Positions 1 to 13,648 of a stretch of 64,000 bases of DNA are shown in pieces (position 1 is the stretch's first letter; every line of letters begins with the position of its first letter). Below the pieces are notes generated by a model. That model was not told where the DNA came from. It searched no databases and saw only the letters and a list, made by a program, of their open reading frames with translations. Origin of the DNA: Osedax frankpressi (Eukaryota > Annelida > Polychaeta > Sabellida > Siboglinidae). A program made the translations under genes and the position numbers. The DNA lies in NCBI GenBank assembly GCA_964035775.1, contig OZ038314.1, forward strand, positions 27,307,641 to 27,371,640. The letters are read 5' to 3'.

Positions 1-826
1 TTTTTTTTAATTATGGCTGAGCTCCACATTCAAATTTAACATGGGTGAGATATAATATTTAACATATAAATATAGGAGCGATATTAAAATTATAAATTGA
101 ATGGTAATAATAATTTTTAATAATTAAAAATGGCTAAATTTATTAATATTAAAATATTTAAAATTATTCCTGGAAATTCAGAATTTAAAAAATTATAAAT
201 ATATTATATAGTATAATAATTAATATATAATAATTAACATTAATATAAAAACTAAAAATAATACTAAATCAGTAGTTAATGAGTAATTATTAATTAAGAT
301 GTATACATAAATATATATTACACTTTTTACAATAATAATTTACATCTAATTTATTACCGGATATTATAGATAAAATTAGTTAAAGTTACAAAATTAAAAA
401 TTGTATTTATAGCTATGAAATAACTTAATCTAATTGACATTGACGTCTAATAAGGCTAATCTAATTGACAATATTAAATGGAAATATATATAAATTGGAA
501 GCTGCAGATTACTCATCATTCTTAGTATAAATAAAGTATAAAATGTAGATTTATTGGGTAAATTCATTGTGAAAAATTATTTTTTTTAAATATATAGTAT
601 AAACAAAGAATCACAAAATGGCGGAAATAATAGGAATAAAAGTATAATAAAAGTATTTATTTATTTTTAATGAGAAATTTTCTTAAAAATACTACATAAG
701 TCGATAAATTCAGATTTCTGGCGCTATCTTAATATTGCAAATAATTTTTTTTTAATTATATGATTAATTTTTATATACCTTAAAGCTGAGTGAGCAAGTT
801 AATTCTAAAAAAATTGATCTACTTTA
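1..826. other. AT-rich DNA, no gene seen
   Basis: Very AT-rich sequence with no exon-like GC island on either strand. It should lie within or beyond the 3' part of the minus-strand ZnT6 gene, whose remaining exons I could not find here. Confidence 0.6.
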
Positions 827-1429
827 TTGTACATTGTACACTGTACATTGTACACTGTATATTGTACACTGTACATTGTACAGTGTACATTGTACACTGT
901 ACACTGTACATTGTATACTGTACATTGTACACTGTACATTGTACACTGTACATTGTACACTGTACATTGTACACTGTACATTGTACACTGTACATTGTAC
1001 ACTGTACATTGTACACTGTACATTGTACACTGTACATTGTACACTGTACATTGTACACTGTACATTGTACACTGTACATTGTACACTGTACACTGTGCAT
1101 TGTACACTGTACATTGTACACTGTACATTGTACACTGTACATTGTACACTGTACACTGTACATTGTACACTGTACATTGTACACTGTACATTGTACACTG
1201 TACATTGTACACTATACATTGTACACTGTACATTGTACACTGTACATTGTACATTGTACACTGTACATTGTACACTGTACATTGTACATTGTACATTGTA
1301 CACTGTACATTGTACACTGTACACTGTACATTGTACACTGTACATTGTACACTGTACATTGTACACTGTACATTGTATATTGTACATGGTACACTGTACA
1401 TTGTATATTGTACATTGTACACTGTATAT
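827..1429. repeat. TGTACAY heptad tandem array (~86 units)
   Basis: About 600 bp of alternating TGTACAT and TGTACAC, period 7 (higher-order 14). Each unit contains the palindrome TGTACA, so either strand can fold on itself. Because 7 is not divisible by 3 and no frame makes a stop, all frames on both strands stay open and give repetitive peptides such as VHCTLYI; these are not genes. A few variant units (TGTATAC, TGTGCAT, GTACATGG) cluster towards the ends. Small relatives lie near 26.5 kb and 58.2 kb. Confidence 0.97.
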
Positions 1430-1699
1430 TTTTCCCAACTTTAAATAAAGAAGGTTCAATAACAATAAACATTCATCACATATCTATCTATACATTATTA
1501 TTTTCCGAAGGTTTAAATAAATGTATAAAGCCTAAATGTATAAATTAATAAATTACAAAATCAATGTACTTTCGCATGTTCGTTACCATTACCTATTATT
1601 TAGCGAACAACTATTGTCTACGCGAATTGTAAGAATACATCGTAGAGAACCGAGAATAGGATAGAATCATCTCCGGGATCGCATAATGTAACCACAAAC

Positions 1700-2762
1700 C
1701 ATTCCTTGAGGACAAACAGCCCTCCGAATTGAGCTAAAAGTGTCGAGGCAAAAACGGCTAGAACTTCGAAGCGTTGGTAGCCGAAAGAATATTTTGCCGT
1801 GGGATTCTGTTTGGATACCCAGAGAGACACCAGGGAGGTAATCAGGCGCATTACGTCGAATATGGTCAGGTAGGCGTAGGCTGTTAATGCTGCGTTGGGA
1901 GGAGGTCCGCATTAGAGTGTGGGGGTGGAGTGGGGTTAAGGTGAGGGTACGTAAAGAGTGGATAGTCAATGCTAGTAGTAGAGTGATTGCTAGGATGAGG
2001 TTGAGATGGTGGAGAAATCAATGCAACCGGTTATACTGAGCTGAGGAGACAGTTAAGGTCAAGTTAAGGCAGGAGAGATTTTAGAATGGATAAAGGTAAA
2101 TTGAGATTAAGAAAAGTACAGAATCGGGTAAGTTGAGATAAGCTATTTTGTAAGATTTACTATTAATAGGGAATAATAACAATATATTTACAATAACATA
2201 TTTAGTGGTGATGTAGTTTTGTTAATAAGATTGTCTTAGCATATATTATATTAATATATATTGTATTAGCATATAACAAGAGGAATTTGAAAGTTAGAAA
2301 TTCTAACCCATACTGTTTGTTGTCTGACACCAAATCAAAATCAAAATTGTACAGATTATGTTCATACATAACATGGCTGCGATTTTTTTAGCCTAAAGGA
2401 AAAATCAGAGTCAGCAATTAATTCAAACAAGGAAAGCATGGTATTGTTTATTGACGGGGACTATGTAAAATGTATGGTTTTATAACAATGCTCATCAAAT
2501 ATTATATTTAGAAATATTACGACTCATCCAATTCGACAACAAAAGTAATCAATAACATAATAAATAAATAAATGACACAATGTAAGCGCCATTTAAAAAA
2601 TTAAATTATATTTATAAAAAAATTATCTCTTTTAATATATCTTTATTAAAATATCTCTTAAAAGCAATCATTTATAACCTGAGGGTCACTGAGAATCAAC
2701 ATGATTTCTTGTGTGATTTTCAAGAGAAAGTACTTATCAGGTGACAATAAACCTTCATCGGA
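1700..2762 (-). CDS. SLC30A6: Zinc transporter 6-like (ZnT6), N-terminal exons, partial
   Basis: Three minus-strand exons join in phase: 2762-2679 (starts SDEGLLSPDKYFLLK), 2392-2308 (KKIAAMLCMNIICTILILIW, then CQTTNSM) and 1889 to about 1700 (ALTAYAYLTIFDVMRLITSL, later SFGYQRFEVLAVFASTLLAQ and FGGLFVLKE). The last two align closely with human ZnT6 through TNSIALTAYTYLTIFD and FERLEVLAVFASTVLAQLGA, and are predicted TM1-TM3 of a cation diffusion facilitator. ZnT6 is the non-transporting partner of ZnT5 in the early secretory pathway and lacks the usual zinc-binding residues; TIFDVMRL at TM2 fits that subtype. The initiator exon is not identified. The 3' end of the third exon is uncertain: a weak donor may sit near 1699, while the frame stays open to a stop at 1618. 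The rest of the protein (TM4-6, C-terminal domain) lies outside or was not found. Family call is firm; exon ends are moderate. Confidence 0.88.
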
Positions 2763-2799
2763 CTGCGAATATGTAATGTGGTCAAATGTGAGGATAAGA

Positions 2800-5700
2800 C
2801 GACAAGATAAGGTAAGTTCAATAATATTTTTTAAATAATTAAAATTAATAAATTACAACAAATTTAAATAGAAATTGATTATTAATTATTAATTATTAAT
2901 TCAGCATGTTTGATCAACAATTTGTTTGGATTAAGAATATATAAAGTTTAATGATTATTAAAGTAATTTACAGATTACTATAAAAGTAAATATTATATAT
3001 ATGTGAACTATAGATCAATATAATAAGATCAATTTTAAGATTGCAGATTGAACAATATCTATAAATATAAATAACTTGATGTGTATCTGAATCCAAATTA
3101 ACAGTTGTGGTTTGTGAACGCATTCTAACATCTGTGAATTTAATCAAAAGCAATAAAATTACCAGATCATTCTGGAACATGTTTATATGTAATTTACCAG
3201 TAATCAATCATTATCAAATGCATTAATATAAATATAAAATAAATATAGTTTTCAAATTTCTATGCCATTCACAGAAATAATTATGTAATAATAGTATGAC
3301 CAGGTGATAATTCCAGTATTTTATCCACACTCAAAATAACTGAATAGTATTGCTTGAATTGCTTTTAATATGAATTAACTTGTTCTTCTAAATTATTAAA
3401 TAATATTATGTTTTATTAATTATATATTTATTGATATGAAATTAATTATTCTTAGATGTGTGAATATTATTCGTGACTATATTAAATATATAAATTCACA
3501 TGATAGGAATCTGATTTTGTTACATATCAGAGTATATACAATATGAGTATTTAGTATTGTACTATGTCATATATAAACCATATGCATATAATATTTAGCA
3601 CATTATAATAGTTGTAATCTGATTTTATATAAGAATTCAACAAAATTATTGAAGTCTGGTTGCATATATCATATATATCAGATAAAAGTTAGTATATAGT
3701 TTAAATAAATATAATTTGTATTGATATTTTTGTATCATATTCCTTACTTGTGTTAGATTGACATATAAAATCATCTTAATACTATTATAATTTGTTATAT
3801 GAAACATGTAATTAAATATGAAGTAATATATCATATATAGTGTATTATGCTACAAATTCAGCTTCCATATGTGTGGTGAATAAACATAGTTCATTTAGTC
3901 ATATATAAGAATAATTAATATCATATTAATATAAAAAAATATAATACTATTAATAATATAATTTCTTGATTTTTATTATAATATAGTGATTTTTATACAA
4001 AAAAATGCATAAGAATCAAAAAATTATATTCATTGATTTTTGAATAGCTACTTTTTACAATTTAAAATTTCTATACATGATCCAGTGTATACTATACTTC
4101 TACCATCATATATTATATAGTATTACTAATGAATAACTTTAATAATTGAATAGAAATTAATGTCATAATAGTATGAGTTAATAACCAATACAAATTAGGT
4201 TTGGTGTTTATTTTTCCATACGTTAATGTATACTATAACATATAATTATTAAGTTAGGTAAATAACCATTATACTTATAAAAATTAATAATATGGTGTTT
4301 TGTTTTCTTGGTAAATAAATTGTAAAATACTCAAATATACGTAAAAATATAAATATTATTTTAAAGAAAATATTTTATAAATTATGTTTATTCATTATTT
4401 AAAGAATTTTAACCGTGGCTATGTTTACCATTGTTCATTTTATTTGTATACAATTTTATTATATACTATATATTGCTAATAAGTATATAATTCTAAAATT
4501 ACAAGCACATATTGCCACGAAACTTTTTAATTTTTATTATAGGATGTTTATTATTAAATTTTATTATTGAAAGACTATAAATAATATATATTTTTGAACT
4601 ATAGATACTTATAACATAAATATTTTTTTATTATTACCAATAATTAAAATGTATAGATATAAAATGTTATGATGGTGTAGTTTATATTCGAATACATCAA
4701 TAGAGCACATATTAAAATTTTGCATTAATCATGTAGTTTAGTTAATTGTTTGATGTTAATTTATGTATGATTATCTAAGTTAATGTTTATATTGAAGGTA
4801 ACATAATCAGAAAATACATATAAAACTTTATAATGATATTATTTTTTAAAATGTATAAAAGAATCTTTATTTTCAGTCATTAGTTATTTTTGACTAAACA
4901 ATTATAACTAATTAAATATTTGTTTAATTAAATATGTATACTATAATTAATATTGTATTCAATATATATTTATATATGGTCATTGTATATATTTGAGTTC
5001 ATTTAATTATACATAAAATAAAATAGGAGGAATATATTAGGGTTATAATAAGGATAAATTAACAACACATTATTTAAGAATACTATAGATATATTGTGGT
5101 CAATTTATTGTATTTGTGAATTTCACTTGTTTAAAACTTTGATCTGTAGTTAAACATTTTTTATTACAGTAATTAATATTAATATTCCTATTAATCAAAA
5201 GTTGACGGTCCAATGTTGATAGATTTATATTTCGTTATTAATTATATTGTTGTATATTTGTATCTAACATATATATGTATACATTAACTTTACTCATATA
5301 CACAAACTTACCTACTTAAATATACACTATTAAAACGTTATACAATTACTTATACAAATTAATTGATAATCCCTAACAAAATTCTTAATATATCCAACAG
5401 ACAATTATAAGCTTGGTGTGTATCTATCCTAACTGACAAACACCGAATACTCAGGACGATATAAAGAAAATGGATAAAAGTAATACAATTAATAGTAAGA
5501 AGTAATAAAATTATATTTAAATTTATATTTAAATGACTGAGTTAACGATAACCGCCTGCTTTATCTCAATAACTTAACTTTCATTTACTTTGCACTACTT
5601 CAGATATAATATAATGTTATTAATCTAGCCTACATAAACAATATTATAAAAATATAATATTAATTTTCCAAAATAATAACTTTATTACATAAATACTAAT
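2800..5700. other. Intergenic AT-rich DNA, no gene seen
   Basis: Extremely AT-rich, with only short chance open frames. It may hold the 5' exon and promoter of the minus-strand ZnT6 gene, but no GC island or initiator exon is visible. Confidence 0.5.
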
Positions 5701-6440
5701 ATAAACTACTTCACCTCATTAATACGGCGACTTAATAAAACATGAATTGATAATACTACATTCCTAAACCATCGTATAACATGCCATAATAACCCGATTT
5801 AAAAGAGATAACCTTATTATAGTAGCCTTACTCAATATTTACAGAACTATATCCCGACTTACTATCCAAACTTATAGGAGTAATATCTAATAATTCTTCA
5901 CTCGTTATGACCCAAGATTACTTAGTTAATCTTGGCTATATAAGAATTGTCAAGGAAACTTTATCTCACTATTATTGCCATCAAATCTTATTATTTCTAC
6001 TAAATTTTTCAGTTGCATTTGATACCATCAACATACAATCTATTTATTAAACTCTAATCTATTATTACCCATAATATATTAACTCTTATAAAGTCATATA
6101 TCAACGATAGGAAATTTTCTATTAAAGGGAGTAATGTAACAATCCAATATCCTGACTTTTATCTACATAATGCTTTAGTTTCAATATTAGTTTTATTTAT
6201 AAATACCTTACTAAATAAACATATACTTTAACATATCTATACCGATGATAGGCAACTCTAAATTAGTTAACTTAGCAAATTTAAAGAAAACACTTATAGA
6301 TAATACGATGAAATTTTAAAACTCATAATTACTACATAAAATTCAATATCTCAAAGACTGCATCCACAAATATATACATTTCAATAATAAAATAACATTA
6401 AATAAATAATAATCTCACAATATGACTTTATATACTTTTT
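5700..6440 (+). mobile_element. Decayed LINE reverse transcriptase (CR1/Jockey-like)
   Basis: Plus-strand remnants of a non-LTR reverse transcriptase lie in the family's order and spacing: NFSVAFDTIN near 6003-6033 (family FSAAFDTIDH), SYINDRKFSIKGSN near 6091-6132 (family SYLSNRKF), and YTDDRQL near 6238-6258 (catalytic YADDTQLY). The first and last are about 75 residues apart, as expected. Stops and frame changes occur throughout, so the copy is dead, and its bases have drifted to the AT-rich background. The DDxQL form and SYLSxRKF signature point to the CR1/Jockey/I side rather than L1 or R2. Endonuclease domain, 5' end and tail repeats are not recognised, so the limits are approximate. 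Confidence 0.72.
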
Positions 6441-6449
6441 CAAAACAAA

Positions 6450-8960
6450 ACAGAGTTTTAAAAGAAGTCAAGAAAAATACTTTTTTATGAATATTTACTT
6501 TCTATTATTCTTTTCTAGGTTACGGTAACTTTTTATAAAATAAACATTTTTCTCATTAATTTTAAAATTGAATTATATAATGTAAATTTTAACAAATATG
6601 TTAATTTTAATATTTTCATAAGGATAATTAATATACAATTTGATATTAATCATAACATTAGAGTATTAATTTATATTTTGTTTTCTATTCCATTATCAGG
6701 CATTTTATTAAGTAATATATATTATTAAATTAGAAATAAATGTATCAAATTAATAAGAGTATTGACATTATTTATTAAAGGAAATGAAAATAATAATATA
6801 ATATACACAATAAAATAATATATTACTACAAATGAAAATCTTGTTTTGAATTCAATGTTGGCATATTCTTACGTTTTGCTATAGTCGCAAATATTCTAGA
6901 ATGCCTGTCTTTGGGCGATGCAAGCATTACATATATTTCAGATACCATGGATATAAACCATTACACCGCTTGATTGTTATAGGGATAAAGCACAATTATG
7001 TGTATCATCTATATTCATTGTTAATCTGGGTGTAAGCCAGTCGTCGTTATAATTAATATAATCATATTACGCAAAAAAAATATAGGAGGAAATACAAATA
7101 CTTTTAAAGTTACTACTTATATTAGTATGCTCTATAATCTAATAACCCATAATTCATTATCATCTTTGGACTAAGAGGATGGTCATCGTATGAGCACCTA
7201 TCACCTATATGATATGAATACTATAGAAATTTAAATTTTAAATTTTAGTATTAATTTTAATTGTATAATTTACATTATTCAAAAATGCTTAAATTATTTA
7301 ACATAAGTATGTAAGCTAGGTTATGCTCATAATCAGATGAATCGGGGTCATTGTTACTTTCACATGAAGTAATGGCGACACCCATATCAAATTATTCAAT
7401 ATTACTCAAATATAATGATAGATAGATATAGATCAATGAATTAGTAAAATAATACAGAATAATTTACCTACAAATACTCTTATTTTATTAATTATTATAT
7501 AACATATTTTTCTGTTTCAAATATAACTAATAATACTAATACTATTTAATATATTTCTATTATTATTATGATTAATTATGATATAACTGATTTTATTAAT
7601 TAATTATATGTGCATAATATAGTTATATATTAGTTTAGTTGAACTAATTATTGTAAATAATGAAATGTTTAACAAATTTTAATTCAAAATAAATAAATGC
7701 TTATTATTAGTTAATAACTTGCATGGTGAAGTGAATGGTTCTTTAGTTGGAGAGGTCGAGCTTCTATTCTGAAAAGGAGTGGGTATTCTGGCTCAATGCA
7801 GATATTTATATTAAATCAATGATGAATTATCTCTCGTTGATTTGAACTCTAAATAGCGATTGGCATCGACAATTCTCTATATTCTAGTATTTACATGAAA
7901 CAACTTCAAAAAGAATATCGTACTTTTCGTATGTGAATGTATCCTATTACCATTACTATACCTTCGAAGAGTATTGGCATTACCCATGTATCTATGACAT
8001 TTAAATTGTATTCTACGAAGAGGTTGTCTGTATATAAGAACTATACCAAATATCAAAAACTTTTTAAAGTGTATCTGTCATTGATTTTTTTTATCTTCAT
8101 CATATATATATAAATAGAGACAATCTATGTCAGTAAATATTGTTAGTTTTGATGTTGGCATAATACAAGCACCGATCGGTTGCTTGAATTTACTAGAAAA
8201 TTTTAATTTAATTTCTAACAAATAAATAAAAACTAAAATAATTAAAATTTTTCAATATTGACATATGTAAACAATAATCATGCACATGCGTAATAAAATT
8301 CGCGAAAGGTAAGTATTTTTGTACAGAATAATTTTAGAATTCATGAGATCTACCAAATAGCTTAATAAAAAATATATTTTATATACCATATTTTTTAAAA
8401 TCTTATTATATATATACCATATATATTTACTAATGCTTTTTCTGAGAATTATCCACAATACCGTCCGTCGGACGTCGATTATTGGTCAATCGACTGATTG
8501 TTATGGTCTAGTAATGTAGGTTATATAATTAACGCATACATAGAATTTTCTGCGTAGCGCTAATATATTTAGTATACATAGTCAGCAATTAAATAAAGAA
8601 ATTAAGGTGGAATGTAAGTCACAATTTAAACTATTTTTTATAATAATACAAACATATACTTAAATAATAACTATAGTATTACATAATAATATTACAAATC
8701 CTAATATCTACCAAGCCATATATATAATACGATACATTTAGCATGTAACTACCGATAACCATTAATTATCTAGACAATATAACCACATAAGATATTATTA
8801 TGTTAAGATATTCCATATTGGAAGCAATCCTAATGTTGTTGGGACAATCATTATTTTAAAAATCCTGTACTCTTTTAAGTATAATGAGAGAATGCGTAAT
8901 ATCCACTTCTTAGTCCTCGTCATGCAATACATGTACTATCTGGTACTATCTGGTAAATGA
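6450..8960. other. Intergenic, no gene recognised
   Basis: Mostly AT-rich. Two slightly GC-richer stretches (about 6850-7050 and 7720-8040) have no sustained open frame and no splice-bounded exon that I could read. They may be old transposon remnants. Confidence 0.45.
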
Positions 8961-9261
8961 TCATATTTGTATATCCCTTCAACTCTAAGCGTTTACGATA
9001 AAACTCCTGGAATATTAAAATCTTATACCAATATAACAAGAGGGTATATAACGTATACCAACGATGGCATCCATTTTATATTCGTGTACTCGATTAGTTT
9101 CTTCGTGAATCTTGAGATGTACATTAGAGAACTTACCCATTCCTTCTTGTAACTCATAACCCTCTGTAACATTATTGATATAAATAAATAAGTATTATTA
9201 TGTACCAATATGTCGCAGTACAGATGTAACCGGTGCAATGCTATTGGATGCTTTCTAGAGT

Positions 9262-9488
9262 GATATATATGTAGACATATATGTAGACATATATGTAGAC
9301 ATATATGTAGACATATATGTAGACATATATGTAGACATATATGTAGACATATATGTAGACATATATGTAGACATATATGTAGACATATATGTAGACATAT
9401 ATGTAGACATATATGTAGACATATATGTAGACATATATGTAGACATATATGTAGACATATATGTAGACATATATGTAGACATATATGT
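9262..9488. repeat. 12-bp tandem array (ATATATGTAGAC)
   Basis: About 19 nearly perfect head-to-tail copies; a degenerate copy follows near 9500. The period is a multiple of 3, so two minus-strand frames are open and read VYIY and MSTY repeats. These are repeat artefacts. Confidence 0.97.
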
Positions 9489-9539
9489 TTGTATCTACAG
9501 TAGACATATATGTATTGTAGACGGTATCCAATGAACTTA

Positions 9540-10710
9540 TTTTTATTTAAGATTTACTATTATTTATTATTTAAGTTGTACTGTTAATTATTTTCAGTAA
9601 TATAATCTTTTAAAATACAATTGATTACATCTAAGGTTTTTAGACATGAGGTTCTTAATCTAAATTTATGGAAATCACAAATTAAAAATTTAATTTTCAG
9701 ATAACCAATTTTAAGTTAGATAGAGATTAAACCCATACGTAGAAGATACGAATATATTTAAATTTCATATTAACCCAGTAAAGTATAAAGTTAATTTGAG
9801 TATTTTGTTATATAATACAAGTTAAAATATATTTTATTCACATTAAAAATATATTATGTAATAATTATAATAATTATTTAGTGTTAAGCAATTGTGACAT
9901 CATCTCTTTTTGGTAAATGAAATGATTTCAAAAAGTATTATATAACTCTATTTTTGTGGTAGTATGTTATACAAATATGTGTATATCATATGTTAAATAT
10001 TAAAAATGTTTAATTTAATTTTATAATAAATATTATTATTTTTGTAACTATGTATTACTATAATAGTGATATCATTTTTATTATCATATTACTTTATAAA
10101 TTACATATTAATTTAATAATATTGCTTCACATATGATTGATGTTAAAATCATTTGATGCTATATTCATTTTCTATAAATATATACATAGCACTAATAAAA
10201 GATAGCTATAATATATAATTTTAAACAACAAACAATACCTTCAACTTTATTCTTTAGTAATGCATACAAATAATTACAATCTCTAATTAGTGGATTCATT
10301 TTTTAGTAAATCTTTACTAACGAAATCAATCTATATTTCGAATAAATATATTTAATATCATCTTAACAATCACCATATGCTGATTTTCTCTAATATATGT
10401 TATTTTATTTATAAGTTATTATATACATTATATATATTAGTTAATTATACTTTACATATTTATTTTTTTTTTATAATATATAATAAAAATATAGTTTTAT
10501 CATTTAATTATTATTATAGTAAATGTATAATACATTATTAATATCTTTATAATTAGTTTATCAAATTTGATGTATCAGCTTTATTGTATCTACATGATTT
10601 TCCAAGAAAAAAATGTATACTATCTAAATTATTATATTTTAAAATATATTTAATATGTATCATGATAAAAAATTAACAAATTCAGATATTATTTGATGAT
10701 ACTTATTTAA
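9540..10710. other. AT-rich DNA upstream of the FAXC-like gene
   Basis: No exon seen. It should contain the 5' UTR and promoter of the plus-strand gene that starts at 10715, but I see no distinctive motif. Confidence 0.5.
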
Positions 10711-10714
10711 TAGG

Positions 10715-12976
10715 ATGGATAAAACAAATGTAAAGAAACCCAGTCAATCTATAGATAATGTGATGCCGGTTATTGAGTTTAAATTTTTTGGAAGGGTAAA
10801 TTTTACTCCCTGCATTTCTCCATTTGAAATAAAACTTGAAACATATATGAGAGCGGTAAAAGTTCCTTACAAAGTTAGTATACAAATTGTAATGATATCG
10901 TTAGTTACATGCTATCCGTATGCATACTAATCTCTAATTATCTCTATATTTAAATATATAATTAGTAATTCTATTTTATAATTAAATTAAATGATATACA
11001 ATTTAATTTATTATCTAGATTTAATTATAATATATTTATTTAATAGATTCTCATGTTAATAATAGTCCTTCTAGTAGATCCATATTCTAAATAATTTATA
11101 TAAATTACATATCAATTGTTTGTAAGTTATAACGAGACTTATGTTATAACTTATTACATATTTGAGTTATATATGTTTTGTAAAGGTTTACAGTTAATTT
11201 GAATTATCATTTTAAAGTTTATCGATTAAAATATTCAATTTATTCTTTATTCATATTTATAGGTATCGGTTTCTCTGGAAGCTTCCGCGAAGGGTAAATC
11301 TCCGTGGGCTACTTTCAACGAAGAAGCCGTCGCCGACTCATTCTTTGTTATCGAACGTCTTAAGCAAATGAACTTCGATTTAGATTCACACTTGAGCCCT
11401 GAACAACATGCGATATCTACTGCGTTTATTCGAATGATCGAAGAGGCCACGGTTATGTTAGTTTTACATACTCATTGGTTTTAAATTGCATTTATCAACT
11501 TTATGATATATTTAGAAATGTACTCGATTAGTATTTATTAATAAAATTTAATCGCATAACGGCATACAATACAATATGGTAGTGTGCTATATCGTTATTG
11601 AATTTATTTTGTTTATCTAATTACAGTAAATTTAGTTATAATCTTGCAGGTGTATTCTCTGCTACAGATATCAATATTATATCGATCATGAATTATTAAA
11701 TGATGACATAATTCAATTATCCGGCGATCATGGATATTATATTAACAAGATTAAATTATTTATCATGTTTAAAAAGGTCTATTCGTGTTATAATTTATTA
11801 TCAATTACTTTAATTAAAAAATGCTGAATTATATCAAACCTGTAGAATAGTTAAAATTGTGATCAATAGAAAGGGGGTGTATTGTAATCATTTTATGTAT
11901 TATTATATATATATATATACATTATCAGAGATGAAAATAATTATTAATTAAGTGCATACAATTAATATAAATATTCTATACTTAAAATGTTTTGATAAAT
12001 AATGAAAATAATGAAAATCATAAACTGGATCTTTATATAATATAATATTTTTTATTAACTGAAATGCATGATAGATTTAATAAATATATATGTATAATTT
12101 TATATTTTTATTTTAATATACCAATACAAAATTCACATTTATGATAGTTGTCAGACTTATTATTGAGATATAATTTGATTAACTAGTATTATATGTTATA
12201 CATTGGTTGTTAAACCATTTACACTATTTTATTATCTATTTAGTTTTTCTTTATAAGTGTAATAATTTAATTAATAATAATAATACATTGTATACATTAT
12301 TTACCAAACCAACATACAATACTCTTTACAACAGTATCGTCTAATGGTTTGGTTACAGGGTACCGGAAAGCATTCCCTTGAAGAAGTTAACGTTCTGATA
12401 AAAAGAGACCTTTCTGCAATTTCCATATGTTTAGGTACTATATTATTCCGGGTATTATACCATTACGGTAAAATATTATTTGTACATGAATTTACTAAAT
12501 ATTCAATATTTCAGGTGAAAAGAAATTTCTAATGGGAGATAATCTATGTTCTGTGGATTGCAGTTTGTTTGGAATGTTGTCTTTATTAGTATACAATATG
12601 CCTAATAGTCCTGCAACAAAATACATACGAGGTCATATAATTGAATATGTTAAGTACATTTAATTAAATATTTAAAAAATAGTAATTTTAATAATTGCCT
12701 TTTATTTAAATATTATATATTATATAACATTAAATAATAATTTTTCTAATAGAATATTTTCCAAATCTATTGAAATATTTAAATAATATTAAAAGTGAAT
12801 TATGGCCTGATTATTTACAATGCATTACAAATCCAGGTTTACGATATATAATTAATTATTTATTAATATTATTATTAGTTAATGTTTAATATTATAAATT
12901 AATAAATAGATAACTATTAATACATTTCATTTTATTATTATATATAGATGAGTTTTGCAAAAGATACGGAAAATAA
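10715..12976 (+). CDS. FAXC: Failed-axon-connections (FAXC)-like protein, complete seven-exon gene
   Basis: Exons 10715-10873, 11263-11456, 11650-11776, 12335-12434, 12515-12631, 12753-12836 and 12948-12976 join in phase to about 269 codons and a stop. The product is a metaxin/GST-like protein. Exon 1 holds the thioredoxin-fold signature CISPFEIKLETYMRAVKVPY (family LSPFCLKLETYLRMAKIPYE). Exon 2 has KGKSPW...NEEAVADS and DLDSHLSPEQHA, close to the fly and human proteins (KGKIPW...IADS...LDAHLSPEE). Exons 4-6 give the C-terminal GST-like helices with GTGKHSLEEV, GEKKFLMGDNLCSVDCSLFG and FPNLLKYL...LWPDYL. Fly fax acts in axon development; a biochemical role for FAXC is not firmly known. It is shorter than human FAXC but near nematode homologues in size. 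The ATG at 10715 gives a normal N-terminus, though an upstream coding exon is not excluded. A broken copy follows at 15 kb. Confidence 0.92.
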
Positions 12977-13593
12977 TATGTTGAAATTAAAAATTAATGA
13001 GAATTTACAATAGGAATTTTTTTCCAAGATTGAATACTTTTTTATTAGTGTAATTATATTATTTACTTTAATCATAGTTATGAGTTATACATAAAGTATG
13101 GATGATGGTATTTTTGCAAAAAAAACTATGGTTTAATTGTTAACAATGTAAATTTATTATAATTGTTATTAATATATTAAATTATTTAAAATATTGACAT
13201 ATTAATATATCTATATACAGTTATTTTCATTTCAAAATAATGCTATTACCGAATTTAAATAACTATTTTGATTTTACTCAATAGTAATATATAATTTGTA
13301 AACTAAATATCGTAACTTGTTGATTATTTTGTTAATATCTATTTCAGGAAAGATTCTTTTAAACTAACTCACTTTAGTAATTATTTTGCATTCTTATACT
13401 CACATACATATCCAAATACGCTCACTTTTATATATACACACAAATAAACAAACGTTATCGTTAAATGTATATAATATATTGTTATAAATAAATAAAATTG
13501 TGAAGAATAATATATTTAGTTTAATATATGTTTACAAGATTCATTTAACTTGTCACAATAACTTTAAATTACATTTATTTTTATATATTTTTT

Positions 13594-13648
13594 AAAATTA
13601 TTATAATCTGACTATTATATATAATCGTCAGATTATAATAATAATTTT
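13594..13648. repeat. Inverted repeat (hairpin)
   Basis: Arms ATTATTATAATCTGAC and GTCAGATTATAATAAT flank a short AT loop, making a stem of 16 bp or more. No flanking target duplication or longer element is evident. It could be a small fold-back element or a transcript hairpin. Confidence 0.7.

Noticed and set aside
790-1548. Open frames of up to 252 codons on both strands
   Set aside because: They are read through the TGTACAY heptad array, which has no stop in any frame; the peptides are repeats of VHCTLYI or MYSVQCT with no family.
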